From contig NZ_LMXH01000002.1 of assembly GCF_001541095.1 (NCBI RefSeq), positions 386,671-450,670 of the forward strand: 64,000 nt of DNA, given 5' to 3'. The stretch is from Paenibacillus sp. FJAT-26967 (GTDB taxonomy: Bacteria; Bacillota; Bacilli; Paenibacillales; NBRC-103111). Shown piece by piece: positions 56,335 through 64,000 of this stretch. Numbering within the stretch: position 1 is the first letter of the stretch; every line of letters begins with the position of its first letter. The translations under genes were made by a program, and so were the position numbers. The notes under the pieces are model-generated. The model saw only the letters and a list, made by a program, of their open reading frames with translations. It ran no database searches and was not told where the DNA came from.

Positions 56335-58767
56335 ATGGGCAAAATTCGGCTTCTAGATGAGCATATCGCCAACCAAATCGCAGCCGGCGAAGTTGTGGAA
56401 CGACCCGCATCGGTCGTGAAGGAACTGGTCGAGAACTCTATTGACGCCGGAAGCAGCCGTATCGATGTTGTTGTGGAAGAAGGCGGTCTTCAATTAATCC
56501 GGGTAACGGACAATGGCGCTGGAATTGAAGGCGAAGATTGTGAAATGGCTTTTTTCCGTCATGCGACGAGCAAAATCAATTCCGGCAAGGATCTGTTCTC
56601 GATTCGCACCTTGGGATTCAGGGGAGAGGCATTGCCCAGTATTGCCGCCGTATCCAAAACCGAAGTGATTACAGCGACGGATGGCAGCGGACTGGGCCGC
56701 AAACTGGCCGTAGAAGGCGGTCATGTTGCTGCACATGAAGAAGCAGCCGCCCGCAAAGGCACCGATATTTCGGTCAAAGAGCTGTTTTATAACACACCGG
56801 CACGTTTGAAATATATGAAGACGATCCAAACAGAGTTAGGACACATTTCGGATTATATGTACCGGCTTTCTCTGGCGCATCCCGATATCGCCTTTACTTT
56901 GAAGCATAACGGGAACACGCTTCTGCAAACTCTGGGCAAGGGAGATCTCCTACAGGTAATCGCCGGGGTATACGGTTCGGCAGTCGGGAAGCAAATGCTT
57001 CGAGTGGAGGAAGAAAGCCTGGATTATAAAATCACCGGTTATATTTCCCGTCCCGAGCTGAACCGGGCTAACCGGAGTGCCATTTCGACAATCATTAACG
57101 GCAGGTATGTGAGAAGTTTCGCCGTTCAGCATGCGATTATGAACGGGTATCATACATTGCTGCCGATTAACCGGTTCCCGGTGGTGATACTTCATATAGA
57201 GATGGACCCTTCGCTGGTGGATGTCAACGTGCACCCATCCAAGCTGGAAGTACGGTTCAGCAAAGAACCTGAGCTGATCCGTATGGTCGAGGACCTGATC
57301 AAGCAAGCGCTCGGCCAGCAGGTTCTTATTCCCAAAGGCGTACAGCAAACCGCGCGCATTAAAGAGAACTTCGTGCAGGAGACGATGACGCTTTACCGGC
57401 CCGAAGCCGAGCCGCTTCTTCAGGCAGAGACTACCCCTGCCAAATGGAGAGAGCAGTACAAGCCGGATACGGCAGCTTGGGATCATAAGCAGCTTCAGAA
57501 TCAGCGGCCGGCATCGGCATCGCCGGGTATAGATCCGCAAGCGGATGTTGCTCCCGTCTCTCCGGGGAGAACGGAGGCGTCAGATGCGCCTCAGCCCGGA
57601 CAATTCAAGCGGCCCCAAGCAGCTCGGGAGGAACGCGCCGCCGGGGGTACCAATCACTTGGGCGACGACACCGCGCTTGCGCGCAATGCCGGTCCGAGTG
57701 CTCCTGCAGCTGGTCATGAGTCCGCCGGCTCAGAAGCCGCCCAATCCGGAGCCGGGCAGGGGGCGCCCGCTGGAGCAGGGGGCGCCGTTGATGCCGCTGC
57801 AGGCAGTCCGCAGCAACGCCTTGGCGGCGATCCCGCACCATCGCGCGAGTATGCTCCGGGCGCGTCCGCAGACGGGCAGCCGATAACTGCGGCTGCGCAG
57901 CACGGCCTCGGCGCAGCTCCGGACGCACCAGCCGGGCAGAGCACGGATGCTTATACGGACGCGTCCGTACCATTGCCGGACGCTCCGCCACCCGAGCCGC
58001 CGGCAGAGCCCGCCGGAGCATCCGGCTATGAGCCGCAGGCTCCGCATCGCAGCGCCGAGCGCCGGACGCAGCCTCAAGAGCGCCGGACCGGACAGGAAGA
58101 CCGGCCCTTCTCCCGTGAGGCTGCGGGGAACCTGATGTCCTCGCTGCATACCCGCAGCGACAAGGAAGCGCTCCGGCGGCCGGATTTTCCGTCTCTTGCG
58201 CCAATCGGACAGCTGCACGGCACGTATCTCCTTGCCCAGAATGAAGCCGGGCTGTATATGATTGACCAGCACGCAGCGCATGAGAGGATCAACTACGAGT
58301 ACTATTACACGAAGTTCGGCGAACCCCAGGAAGCCAGCCAGGAACTACTCGTGCCGATTCCGCTGGAGTTTACATCTGTGGATTTTATTGCCCTCCAGGA
58401 GAAGCTTCCACTTCTCGAACAAGTGGGCGTTTATCTGGAAGCTTTTGGGGGTAATACGTACCTGGTAAGGGCGTATCCGCACTGGTTTCCGGCAGGGGAT
58501 GAACAGAGCATTGTGGAAGAAATGTGCGAGTGGATTTTGACGGAACGCAAGGGCGTCGACCTCTCGAAGCTGCGGGAAAAATCTTCGACTCTTTGCTCGT
58601 GCAAAGCTTCCATTAAAGCGAATCAAAGCTTGAGTACAGCGGAGATGGAGGCATTATTGGACCGGTTGGGGAGCTGTGTGAACCCGTACACTTGTCCGCA
58701 TGGAAGGCCGGTTGTGATTTCTTTTTCAACCTATGAGTTGGAAAAAATGTTTAAACGCGTCATGTGA
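56335..58767 (+). CDS. mutL: DNA mismatch repair protein MutL, with long linker
   Basis: 810 residues, ATG 56335 after AGGAGTAGG. The N-terminal GHKL ATPase (ENSIDAGSSRIDVVVEEGG, GFRGEALPS) ends near residue 340. A Pro/Ala/Gly/Gln-rich linker of about 270 residues (about 340-610), markedly GC-rich, leads to the C-terminal endonuclease with the DQHAAHERINYEYY metal motif (about 643-657) and CPHGRPVVISFS. MutL is usually 600-700 residues; the extra length is in the linker. It nicks the strand in mismatch repair in organisms without MutH. Confidence 0.97.
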   Translation: MGKIRLLDEHIANQIAAGEVVERPASVVKELVENSIDAGSSRIDVVVEEGGLQLIRVTDNGAGIEGEDCEMAFFRHATSKINSGKDLFSIRTLGFRGEALPSIAAVSKTEVITATDGSGLGRKLAVEGGHVAAHEEAAARKGTDISVKELFYNTPARLKYMKTIQTELGHISDYMYRLSLAHPDIAFTLKHNGNTLLQTLGKGDLLQVIAGVYGSAVGKQMLRVEEESLDYKITGYISRPELNRANRSAISTIINGRYVRSFAVQHAIMNGYHTLLPINRFPVVILHIEMDPSLVDVNVHPSKLEVRFSKEPELIRMVEDLIKQALGQQVLIPKGVQQTARIKENFVQETMTLYRPEAEPLLQAETTPAKWREQYKPDTAAWDHKQLQNQRPASASPGIDPQADVAPVSPGRTEASDAPQPGQFKRPQAAREERAAGGTNHLGDDTALARNAGPSAPAAGHESAGSEAAQSGAGQGAPAGAGGAVDAAAGSPQQRLGGDPAPSREYAPGASADGQPITAAAQHGLGAAPDAPAGQSTDAYTDASVPLPDAPPPEPPAEPAGASGYEPQAPHRSAERRTQPQERRTGQEDRPFSREAAGNLMSSLHTRSDKEALRRPDFPSLAPIGQLHGTYLLAQNEAGLYMIDQHAAHERINYEYYYTKFGEPQEASQELLVPIPLEFTSVDFIALQEKLPLLEQVGVYLEAFGGNTYLVRAYPHWFPAGDEQSIVEEMCEWILTERKGVDLSKLREKSSTLCSCKASIKANQSLSTAEMEALLDRLGSCVNPYTCPHGRPVVISFSTYELEKMFKRVM

Positions 58768-58958
58768 ACGTCCGCTGCATAACACCATTTTGACTCCGTT
58801 AATTGATCTTTCCAGAGATAGGATAGACGGTAACGATGTCTAGGCAGGGCATTTTGACGCGTTTTGAGCATTATGTTATGTTGTACATGTCTGTTGATCT
58901 GGCATCTTTACGTGTCGAAGATGCATATTTGGCTACTATATGAATGAGGGAATATTTC

Positions 58959-59732
58959 GTGCTTGTGACTACTTCTTATGATCCGTCAAATGAAGAATTG
59001 GAAGAAGCGGTGAACCTCGCTCGATCACTGGGTGCCCGTTTGGTGCGCAGGGGTCACAGCGGGCTTTCCAAACTCCGGTCCCGTTATTCCGATAACGAAA
59101 TTATGCTGGTGACCCGTGACGGTCTGCGCTTTGATTACGGAGGCGATCATCCGCTTTTCTTCCATCCGAGCATGTCTCTGGTACGCTACAAAAGAATTCG
59201 CCAGAACATGCCCGATGCTCTGCTCGAGCTGTCCAAGGCTAAGCCCGGGGATGTTGTTGTTGATTGTACCGCGGGTCTGGCCTCGGACTCGATTATTTTC
59301 TCATATGCCGCCGGGCCGAAGGGTCAGGTTATTGCCTGGGAGAACAGCCCTGTACTCGCTTCTCTCTTAGAAGCGGGTCTTCGGACTTATGTGACCGGGC
59401 ATGCTGATTTTGATGACGCTATGAGGCGTATCGAAGTCCGGCATGGCGATCATCTGTCGGGGCTGCGCGCGATGCCGGACCGAAGCTGTGATATCGTGTA
59501 TTTCGATCCCATGTTCCGAAGTCCTATTGAGCAGTCGTCGGGGATTTCACCGCTGCGAAGTACTGCTGATGACCGTGCTCTTGAGGCTGCTGCAGTCATG
59601 GAGGCCAGGCGGGTAGCAAGACGCTGCGTCATTCTCAAGGAAAGCAGAGAGAGCAGTGAATTCACCCGGCTTGGCTTCAATGAAGTCACGAACTCCGGAG
59701 CTAAACTTGCCTACGGGGTGATTTCATGCTGA
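58959..59732 (+). CDS. RsmJ-like SAM-dependent methyltransferase
   Basis: About 257 residues. GTG 58959 fits GAGGGAA 7 nt before it; an ATG at 58944 is the alternative. The SAM-binding stretch VVVDCTAGLASDSIIFSYAA and DIVYFDPMFRSP are the RsmJ-type motifs of 16S rRNA m2G methyltransferases (PF04445 family). It overlaps miaA by 7 nt. The rRNA target is inferred from the family. Confidence 0.78.
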   Translation: MLVTTSYDPSNEELEEAVNLARSLGARLVRRGHSGLSKLRSRYSDNEIMLVTRDGLRFDYGGDHPLFFHPSMSLVRYKRIRQNMPDALLELSKAKPGDVVVDCTAGLASDSIIFSYAAGPKGQVIAWENSPVLASLLEAGLRTYVTGHADFDDAMRRIEVRHGDHLSGLRAMPDRSCDIVYFDPMFRSPIEQSSGISPLRSTADDRALEAAAVMEARRVARRCVILKESRESSEFTRLGFNEVTNSGAKLAYGVISC

Positions 59733-60700
59733 ATACAATGAATGCGAAGCCGCGTCTGCTGGCGTTAATCGGACCTACTGCGGTAGGGAAAACGAAATTG
59801 AGCCTGGAAATCGCGGAGCAATTTGGCTGTGAGATTATTTCGGGTGACTCCATGCAGGTCTACCGAGGGATGGATATCGGAACCGCGAAGATTACACCCG
59901 AGGAAAGACAGCGTGCCGTGCATCACATGATCGATATTCATGAACCGGGTTATCCGTTCTCGGTTGCCGAGTTTCAGCAGCGTGTCCGCGAGCTTGTTAC
60001 GGAGATAACAGCGCGCGGCAAGCTTCCTTTTCTAGTTGGAGGAACGGGGCTGTATGTAGAATCGGTCTGCTATGAGTATCAATTCCTTGAAGTGGGAGCG
60101 GATGAAGAGTTCCGTCAGAGTCAGCATTTGTTTGCGGAACAGCATGGGGATGAGGCCCTCCACAGGAAACTGCAGGAGGTAGACCCCGGTTCTGCCGCAA
60201 AATTGCACCCCAATGATAGAAGAAGGGTCATCCGCGCTCTGGAGGTTTACCATTTGACAGGCGAGCCGCTTTCCGTTCATGCAGCTTCCCAGAAAAAAGA
60301 ATCTCCTTACGAACTATGTATAGTCGGTCTGACTATGGACCGCCAGCAGTTGTACAGCCGGATCGAAGAAAGAATCGACCTCATGATGGCTGAAGGGCTT
60401 GTGGATGAGGTTCAAAGGCTGCTTGAGAGCGGAGTACCCCGCGGATCAGTCGCGATGCAGGGCCTGGGCTACAAAGAGATAGTCTCTTACCTGGACGGAG
60501 AGATTACGCTGGATAGAGCCGTAGAGCTTCTCAAACGCGACACTAGACATTTTGCCAAAAGACAGTTGTCCTGGTTCCGCCATATGCGCGATATTCAATG
60601 GATCGACGTTACCGAGCCCTCAAACTTTTCTAGGCATCTCGATAAATTCCGTGATATAATAACAGGAAAGTTTGTACACGATAACGAATATAATGCATAA
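59726..60700 (+). CDS. miaA: tRNA dimethylallyltransferase MiaA
   Basis: 324 residues, ATG 59726 after GGGGTGAT. P-loop GPTAVGKT, SGDSMQVYRGMDIGTAKI and GTGLYVESV are diagnostic. It adds dimethylallyl to A37 of tRNAs that read U-starting codons. The position before hfq matches Bacillus and Gram-negative gene order. Confidence 0.96.
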   Translation: MLNTMNAKPRLLALIGPTAVGKTKLSLEIAEQFGCEIISGDSMQVYRGMDIGTAKITPEERQRAVHHMIDIHEPGYPFSVAEFQQRVRELVTEITARGKLPFLVGGTGLYVESVCYEYQFLEVGADEEFRQSQHLFAEQHGDEALHRKLQEVDPGSAAKLHPNDRRRVIRALEVYHLTGEPLSVHAASQKKESPYELCIVGLTMDRQQLYSRIEERIDLMMAEGLVDEVQRLLESGVPRGSVAMQGLGYKEIVSYLDGEITLDRAVELLKRDTRHFAKRQLSWFRHMRDIQWIDVTEPSNFSRHLDKFRDIITGKFVHDNEYNA

Positions 60701-60758
60701 GCAAACGCTTGCTTTTTAAGAGCAGCTTAGTTTGAATATGTTAAGGGGGACCCTTCTG

Positions 60759-61007
60759 ATGAAACAGTCGATTAATATTCAGGACAATTTTCTGAACCAG
60801 CTCCGCAAAGAAAGCATTCCCGTTACCGTATATTTAACAAACGGGTTTCAAATCAGAGGGTTGATTCGCGGATTTGACAATTTTACCATTATTATTGACA
60901 GCGACGGACGTCAGCAAATGGTTTATAAGCATGCCATTTCGACTTTCACGCCGCAGCGTCCCGTTTCACTGATGCCGGCAGCTACAGATCCAGCATCGGC
61001 AGAATAA
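60759..61007 (+). CDS. hfq: RNA chaperone Hfq
   Basis: 82 residues from ATG 60759, with AAGGGGGA 8 nt before. Sm1 ([19 protein letters not shown]) and Sm2 (IVYKHAIST-type, here [12 protein letters not shown]) motifs are complete. It forms a hexameric ring that binds small RNAs. The C-terminal tail is short. Terminator at 61061. Confidence 0.96.
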   Translation: MKQSINIQDNFLNQLRKESIPVTVYLTNGFQIRGLIRGFDNFTIIIDSDGRQQMVYKHAISTFTPQRPVSLMPAATDPASAE

Positions 61008-61060
61008 GGAAGCAGAAACTTTTTGACCGCGAGATTCGTATATAACTAAAGAACCGTCCG

Positions 61061-61090
61061 GAACAACCTTATTCCATAGGGTTGTTCTTT
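61061..61090 (+). terminator. Terminator after hfq
   Basis: GAACAACC (61061-61068) with GGTTGTTC (61080-61087), then TTTT. Confidence 0.8.
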
Positions 61091-61162
61091 TAATAGGACG
61101 GCATATTTGCAAGGCGGCCTGCCCCAGAGAGAGAGCCATTGCACAGAAAGAGAGGGAGCAAG

Positions 61163-63811
61163 ATGGCACCAAGCAATAACAACAATAACAGCAATAACAG
61201 CAATAACAGCAAGAAACCTCCTGTAAAGAAGAAGAAGAAAAAGACGAGCGGTATGAAGGTATTACTGGGCCTTGTTATCGCCGCCCTTCTTGCGCTGATA
61301 TGCGCTTTGGGTATTTATTTGGTCGTTTATATGAACGGGGTTAAAATTCTTCGCGAGAACTTCGATAAGCTCGAAGATCCGCTGAACGCTTCCGTAATCT
61401 ATGACTCCGGAAATACCGAGATCGCGAAGCTCATAAAAGAAAACCGGGAGAATGTGAAATTCGAAGAATTCCCGGATATGCTGGTGAAAGCATTCGTTGC
61501 AACTGAGGACCGCAGGTTCTGGGAGCATGGCGGTGTTGATATTTGGTCGATCGGACGGGCGGTAGTCAAGGACGTGATCGCAAGAAGCGCGGTTGAAGGG
61601 GCAAGTACGATCACTCAGCAGCTTGCGAAGAACGTGTTCTTGAATTCCGATAAAACCTTTTTCCGTAAAGGTACCGAGATGTCGATTGCACTCGCCCTGG
61701 AGCAAGAGAAATCTAAGGAAGAAATTCTCGAGAAGTATTTAAATCGTATTTATTTTGGCAGTCAGGCTTACGGGGTTAAGGCTGCCTCCAAACGTTATTT
61801 TGGTATTACGGATTTGAAAAAGCTGGAGCTTTGGCAGATCGCGACACTGGCAGGATTGCCGAAGGCTCCTTCCAAGTATTCGCCAATTTCTGATCCGCAG
61901 GCTTCCAAGGAAAGAAGAGAAGTCATTCTGAGGCTGATGACCGATCAGGGAATTATTACGGAAGAGCAGCGTGCCCAGGCTGCAGCGGTAGATTATAATC
62001 CGGAGACGGCTACCTCGATCGCGCAGGTTAATTTGTTCCCGACCTTCCGGGATTACGTGATAAAAGAAGCCAATGACAAGTATGGCGTTACTGAAGAGCA
62101 GATTTCCAACGGCGGATATAAGATCTATACGACTATGAACAGTGAAGCTCAAAAGGCTATGGACAAAGCCTATACGAATGCGAAGCTGTTCCAGCCCAAC
62201 GGCCCCAAGCAGCCTATGCAGAGCGCCATGGTCATTGTGGATAACAGCAACGGCGGTATTGTTGCCATGATCGGTGGCCGCGATTATAAACCGAGTACAT
62301 GGAACCGCGCGATTAAACCGAGACAGCCAGGATCTGCTTTTAAACCGGTTGTCGTGTATGCGCCTGCCATTGAAAAGAAGGGCTATTTGCCTTCTTCCAT
62401 ATTGGACGATACGAAGCAGGAATTTAACGGATACAATCCGCGTAACTATGATGGCCGGTACCTGGGCCAGGTTGATATGACTTACGCCATCAAGAAATCC
62501 AAGAATATTCCGGCGGTCTGGCTCCTGAGTAAGATCGGTATCAGCACAGGTAAGCAGTTCGCCGAATCTTTGGGTCTGACCTTTGATGAGAAAGATAACA
62601 ATTTGGCGATTGCACTGGGCGGAATGACTCGCGGGGAATCCCCGCTGCAGATGGCTCAGGCATACTCGGCTTTTGCCAATAACGGGGTTCTCAATCCATC
62701 TTTCGCTATTCTCAAAATTGAGAAGAGTGACGGTACGCTCATCGAGCATAAGCCGGAGCCTAAGAAAGTGATGAGTGAAAAGACTTCCTGGTACATGACA
62801 CAAATGATGCAGGAAGTATTAGCGGACGGCGGTACAGGAGTTAAAGCTAACTTCGGACGTCCGCTGGCAGGTAAGACAGGGTCCACGCAGTTAGATTTGA
62901 AAGGGCTCGAATCGGATTACAGAGATATCTGGTTCGTGGGTTATACTCCGCAGTGGACCGGAGCCGTCTGGACAGGGTTCGACGAAACGAATACGCAGCA
63001 TTACGTGCGTAAAGCCTATTCCGACCGTGCCAATATGATTTTCAGCGCTGTTATGAGCGAAGCCATGAAAGGGATGCCTGTCAAAGGATTTGAACGTCCT
63101 AGCGGCGGCAAACCGATCGAGACTCCCAAACAGGAGATCAACACGGTAACCGATTTGAGGGCCCGTTTTGAAAATAATTCGGTCCGCTTAAGTTGGTCCG
63201 CGGCGAACGGTGCTGATTCTTATCAGGTATTCCGCAAAGGGCCTGAAGGAGATTTTGTTCCGATTACTCCATCGAATACGACGGAATATATCGATCAGGC
63301 TGTACAGCCTGGAGCCTCTTACCAGTATTATGTTGTTCCTGCTAATGGAGAAGCGGCCGGTGTTCAATCCAACGTAGCCTCAGTTACAGTGCCAGGTGAA
63401 GTTGCTCCAACGCCGACACCATCGGATCCGAATGAAAACGGAAGCGGTGAAGGAAACGGAAATGGTAACAATGGCAACAACAACGGTAATGGAAATAACG
63501 GGAATAACGGAAACAATGGTAACAACGGAAACAACGGCAACAACGGGAACAATGGAAATAACGGAAATAACGGAAATAACGGAAATAACGGAAATAACGG
63601 CAACGGAAACAACAATTCCGGCAGCGGGAACAACGGAGATCAGGAGGGTAACGAGAATGGGAATCAAGGGAATACGGCTTCCCCGTCGCCAACACCATCT
63701 GCTCCCCCTGTTTCCCCTAAACCGGGCCAAGGAGGAGCCGCTACTGAAAAACCGCCTGCCTCTGGGGCGGGAAATCCTCCGGATACGAGTGTAGGTACAG
63801 ATGGCGGATAA
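61163..63811 (+). CDS. Class A penicillin-binding protein 1A (bifunctional)
   Basis: 882 residues from ATG 61163, after AGAGAGGGA; the frame starts 24 nt earlier without a site. A polar Asn/Ser/Lys cytoplasmic tail, one membrane helix (LLGLVIAALLALICALGIYL), then glycosyltransferase 51 (EDRRFWEHGGVD with the catalytic Glu, STITQQLAKNVF). The transpeptidase domain follows with SAFK (Ser about residue 391), SKN and KTGST. An FN3-like domain (about 665-745) and an extraordinary C-terminal tail of N-N-G repeats (about 770-830), then a Pro/Ser/Thr segment. It makes and cross-links peptidoglycan. Confidence 0.95.
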   Translation: MAPSNNNNNSNNSNNSKKPPVKKKKKKTSGMKVLLGLVIAALLALICALGIYLVVYMNGVKILRENFDKLEDPLNASVIYDSGNTEIAKLIKENRENVKFEEFPDMLVKAFVATEDRRFWEHGGVDIWSIGRAVVKDVIARSAVEGASTITQQLAKNVFLNSDKTFFRKGTEMSIALALEQEKSKEEILEKYLNRIYFGSQAYGVKAASKRYFGITDLKKLELWQIATLAGLPKAPSKYSPISDPQASKERREVILRLMTDQGIITEEQRAQAAAVDYNPETATSIAQVNLFPTFRDYVIKEANDKYGVTEEQISNGGYKIYTTMNSEAQKAMDKAYTNAKLFQPNGPKQPMQSAMVIVDNSNGGIVAMIGGRDYKPSTWNRAIKPRQPGSAFKPVVVYAPAIEKKGYLPSSILDDTKQEFNGYNPRNYDGRYLGQVDMTYAIKKSKNIPAVWLLSKIGISTGKQFAESLGLTFDEKDNNLAIALGGMTRGESPLQMAQAYSAFANNGVLNPSFAILKIEKSDGTLIEHKPEPKKVMSEKTSWYMTQMMQEVLADGGTGVKANFGRPLAGKTGSTQLDLKGLESDYRDIWFVGYTPQWTGAVWTGFDETNTQHYVRKAYSDRANMIFSAVMSEAMKGMPVKGFERPSGGKPIETPKQEINTVTDLRARFENNSVRLSWSAANGADSYQVFRKGPEGDFVPITPSNTTEYIDQAVQPGASYQYYVVPANGEAAGVQSNVASVTVPGEVAPTPTPSDPNENGSGEGNGNGNNGNNNGNGNNGNNGNNGNNGNNGNNGNNGNNGNNGNNGNNGNNGNGNNNSGSGNNGDQEGNENGNQGNTASPSPTPSAPPVSPKPGQGGAATEKPPASGAGNPPDTSVGTDGG
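63465..63615 (+). repeat. Short tandem repeat coding for Asn-Asn-Gly
   Basis: A 9-nt unit close to AACGGAAAT is repeated more than ten times with small variations (GGAAATAAC, GGCAACAAC). It lies in the tail of the PBP1A gene and is expected to be prone to slippage in multiples of 9 nt, which keeps the frame. Confidence 0.9.
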
Positions 63812-63852
63812 CTATGAACTCTCGTCACCATGAGATCAGGTAACTATAAGAC

Positions 63853-63885
63853 CTCTCGCTGCCAATAGGCAGCGGGAGTTTTTTT
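63853..63885 (+). terminator. Terminator after the PBP1A gene
   Basis: CTCTCGCTGCC (63853-63863) with GGCAGCGGGAG (63868-63878), loop AATA, then seven T. Confidence 0.9.
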
Positions 63886-63907
63886 ATACATTTTTTGTAT
63901 TTTCCTG

Positions 63908-63935
63908 TTGCATTTCTTATTAAACCGAGTATAAT
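63908..63935 (+). promoter_or_regulatory. Sigma-A-type promoter
   Basis: TTGCAT (63908-63913) and a perfect TATAAT (63930-63935) with a 16-nt spacer, ahead of the last gene start. Confidence 0.75.
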
Positions 63936-63966
63936 ACTTGGTAAAGGACGACAGGAGATGCTGATG

Positions 63967-64000
63967 ATGAGATCACCCTCAAGAAACGAATTATCCCGGA
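63967..64000 (+). CDS. Start of an unidentified gene, cut at window end
   Basis: AGGAG (63953-63957) precedes three in-frame ATGs (63958, 63964, 63967). The reading is MRSPSRNELSR, then the window ends. The promoter at 63908 supports a gene start. The product cannot be named. Confidence 0.5.
   Translation, partial: MRSPSRNELSR

Noticed and set aside
61739-62803. 354-residue minus-strand frame inside the PBP1A gene
   Set aside because: Shadow of a gene with complete PBP motifs.
1-64000. tRNA or rRNA genes
   Set aside because: No cloverleaf or rRNA-like stretch was recognised on either strand; a dedicated covariance search was not possible here.

Overview
The window looks like a chromosomal segment of a spore-forming Firmicute, most likely Paenibacillus or a close relative. 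Supporting signs are the spore-coat gene cotE next to mutS-mutL, a miaA-hfq-pbpA run, strong AGGAGG-type ribosome binding sites, and a non-ribosomal peptide cluster whose reconstructed specificity code matches the Paenibacillus lipopeptide families. The species cannot be fixed from the sequence alone.

Layout. (1) 1-9733: the 3' end of a cationic lipopeptide cluster. An NRPS cut by the window edge (A-PCP-C, code read as diaminobutyrate) is followed by a terminal NRPS (half C domain-A-PCP-TE) and two fused ABC exporters. (2) 9781-22908: a type I-C CRISPR-Cas region with three arrays (14, 18 and 21 repeats, about 50 spacers) and one cas3-cas5c-cas8c-cas7c-cas4-cas1-cas2 operon. cas2 is frameshifted. 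Arrays 1 and 2 are separated by a decayed duplicate of the ABC exporter 3' end plus leader, and that copy carries an in-frame segment from an ABC-F gene. Array 3 runs into a truncated DHFR-like gene. The three repeat types and three leaders show compensatory changes. (3) 22909-31589: an accessory zone with many broken genes: a secreted metallopeptidase, an ECF sigma factor with a nonsense-broken partner, a frameshifted SMI1/KNR4 gene and a serine-recombinase remnant. An AT-rich pair follows: a large protein with a C-terminal HEPN-like Rx4H motif and a Cys/His-rich protein. This pair is the best candidate for an undescribed defence module. (4) 32047-46935 and on to 47019: metabolic and envelope genes (PadR with its membrane target, secreted GH18 glycosidase, YxcD-like protein, DUF309, MFS, carbonic anhydrase, HesB-like protein, M32 carboxypeptidase, SsuA/NMT1-type ABC importer, atypical Nramp transporter, aromatic acid exporter). 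(5) 47020-49726: a gene-poor stretch with a group II intron 5' remnant directly after a terminator hairpin, and a secreted protein with a stop codon in its signal peptide. (6) 49727-64000: the conserved core cotE-amidoligase-mutS-S41 protease-mutL-methyltransferase-miaA-hfq-PBP1A and the first codons of another gene.

How the genes work together. The NRPSs would make, and the ABC pair export, an antibacterial lipopeptide. The cas operon supplies Cascade, the Cas3 effector and Cas1/Cas4, but with cas2 broken new spacer acquisition is probably impaired, while the arrays and interference genes look usable. MutS/MutL act in mismatch repair, and MiaA/Hfq in tRNA modification and RNA chaperoning. 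Start codons were re-chosen by ribosome binding sites where the longest frame was implausible. No tRNA or rRNA gene was seen.
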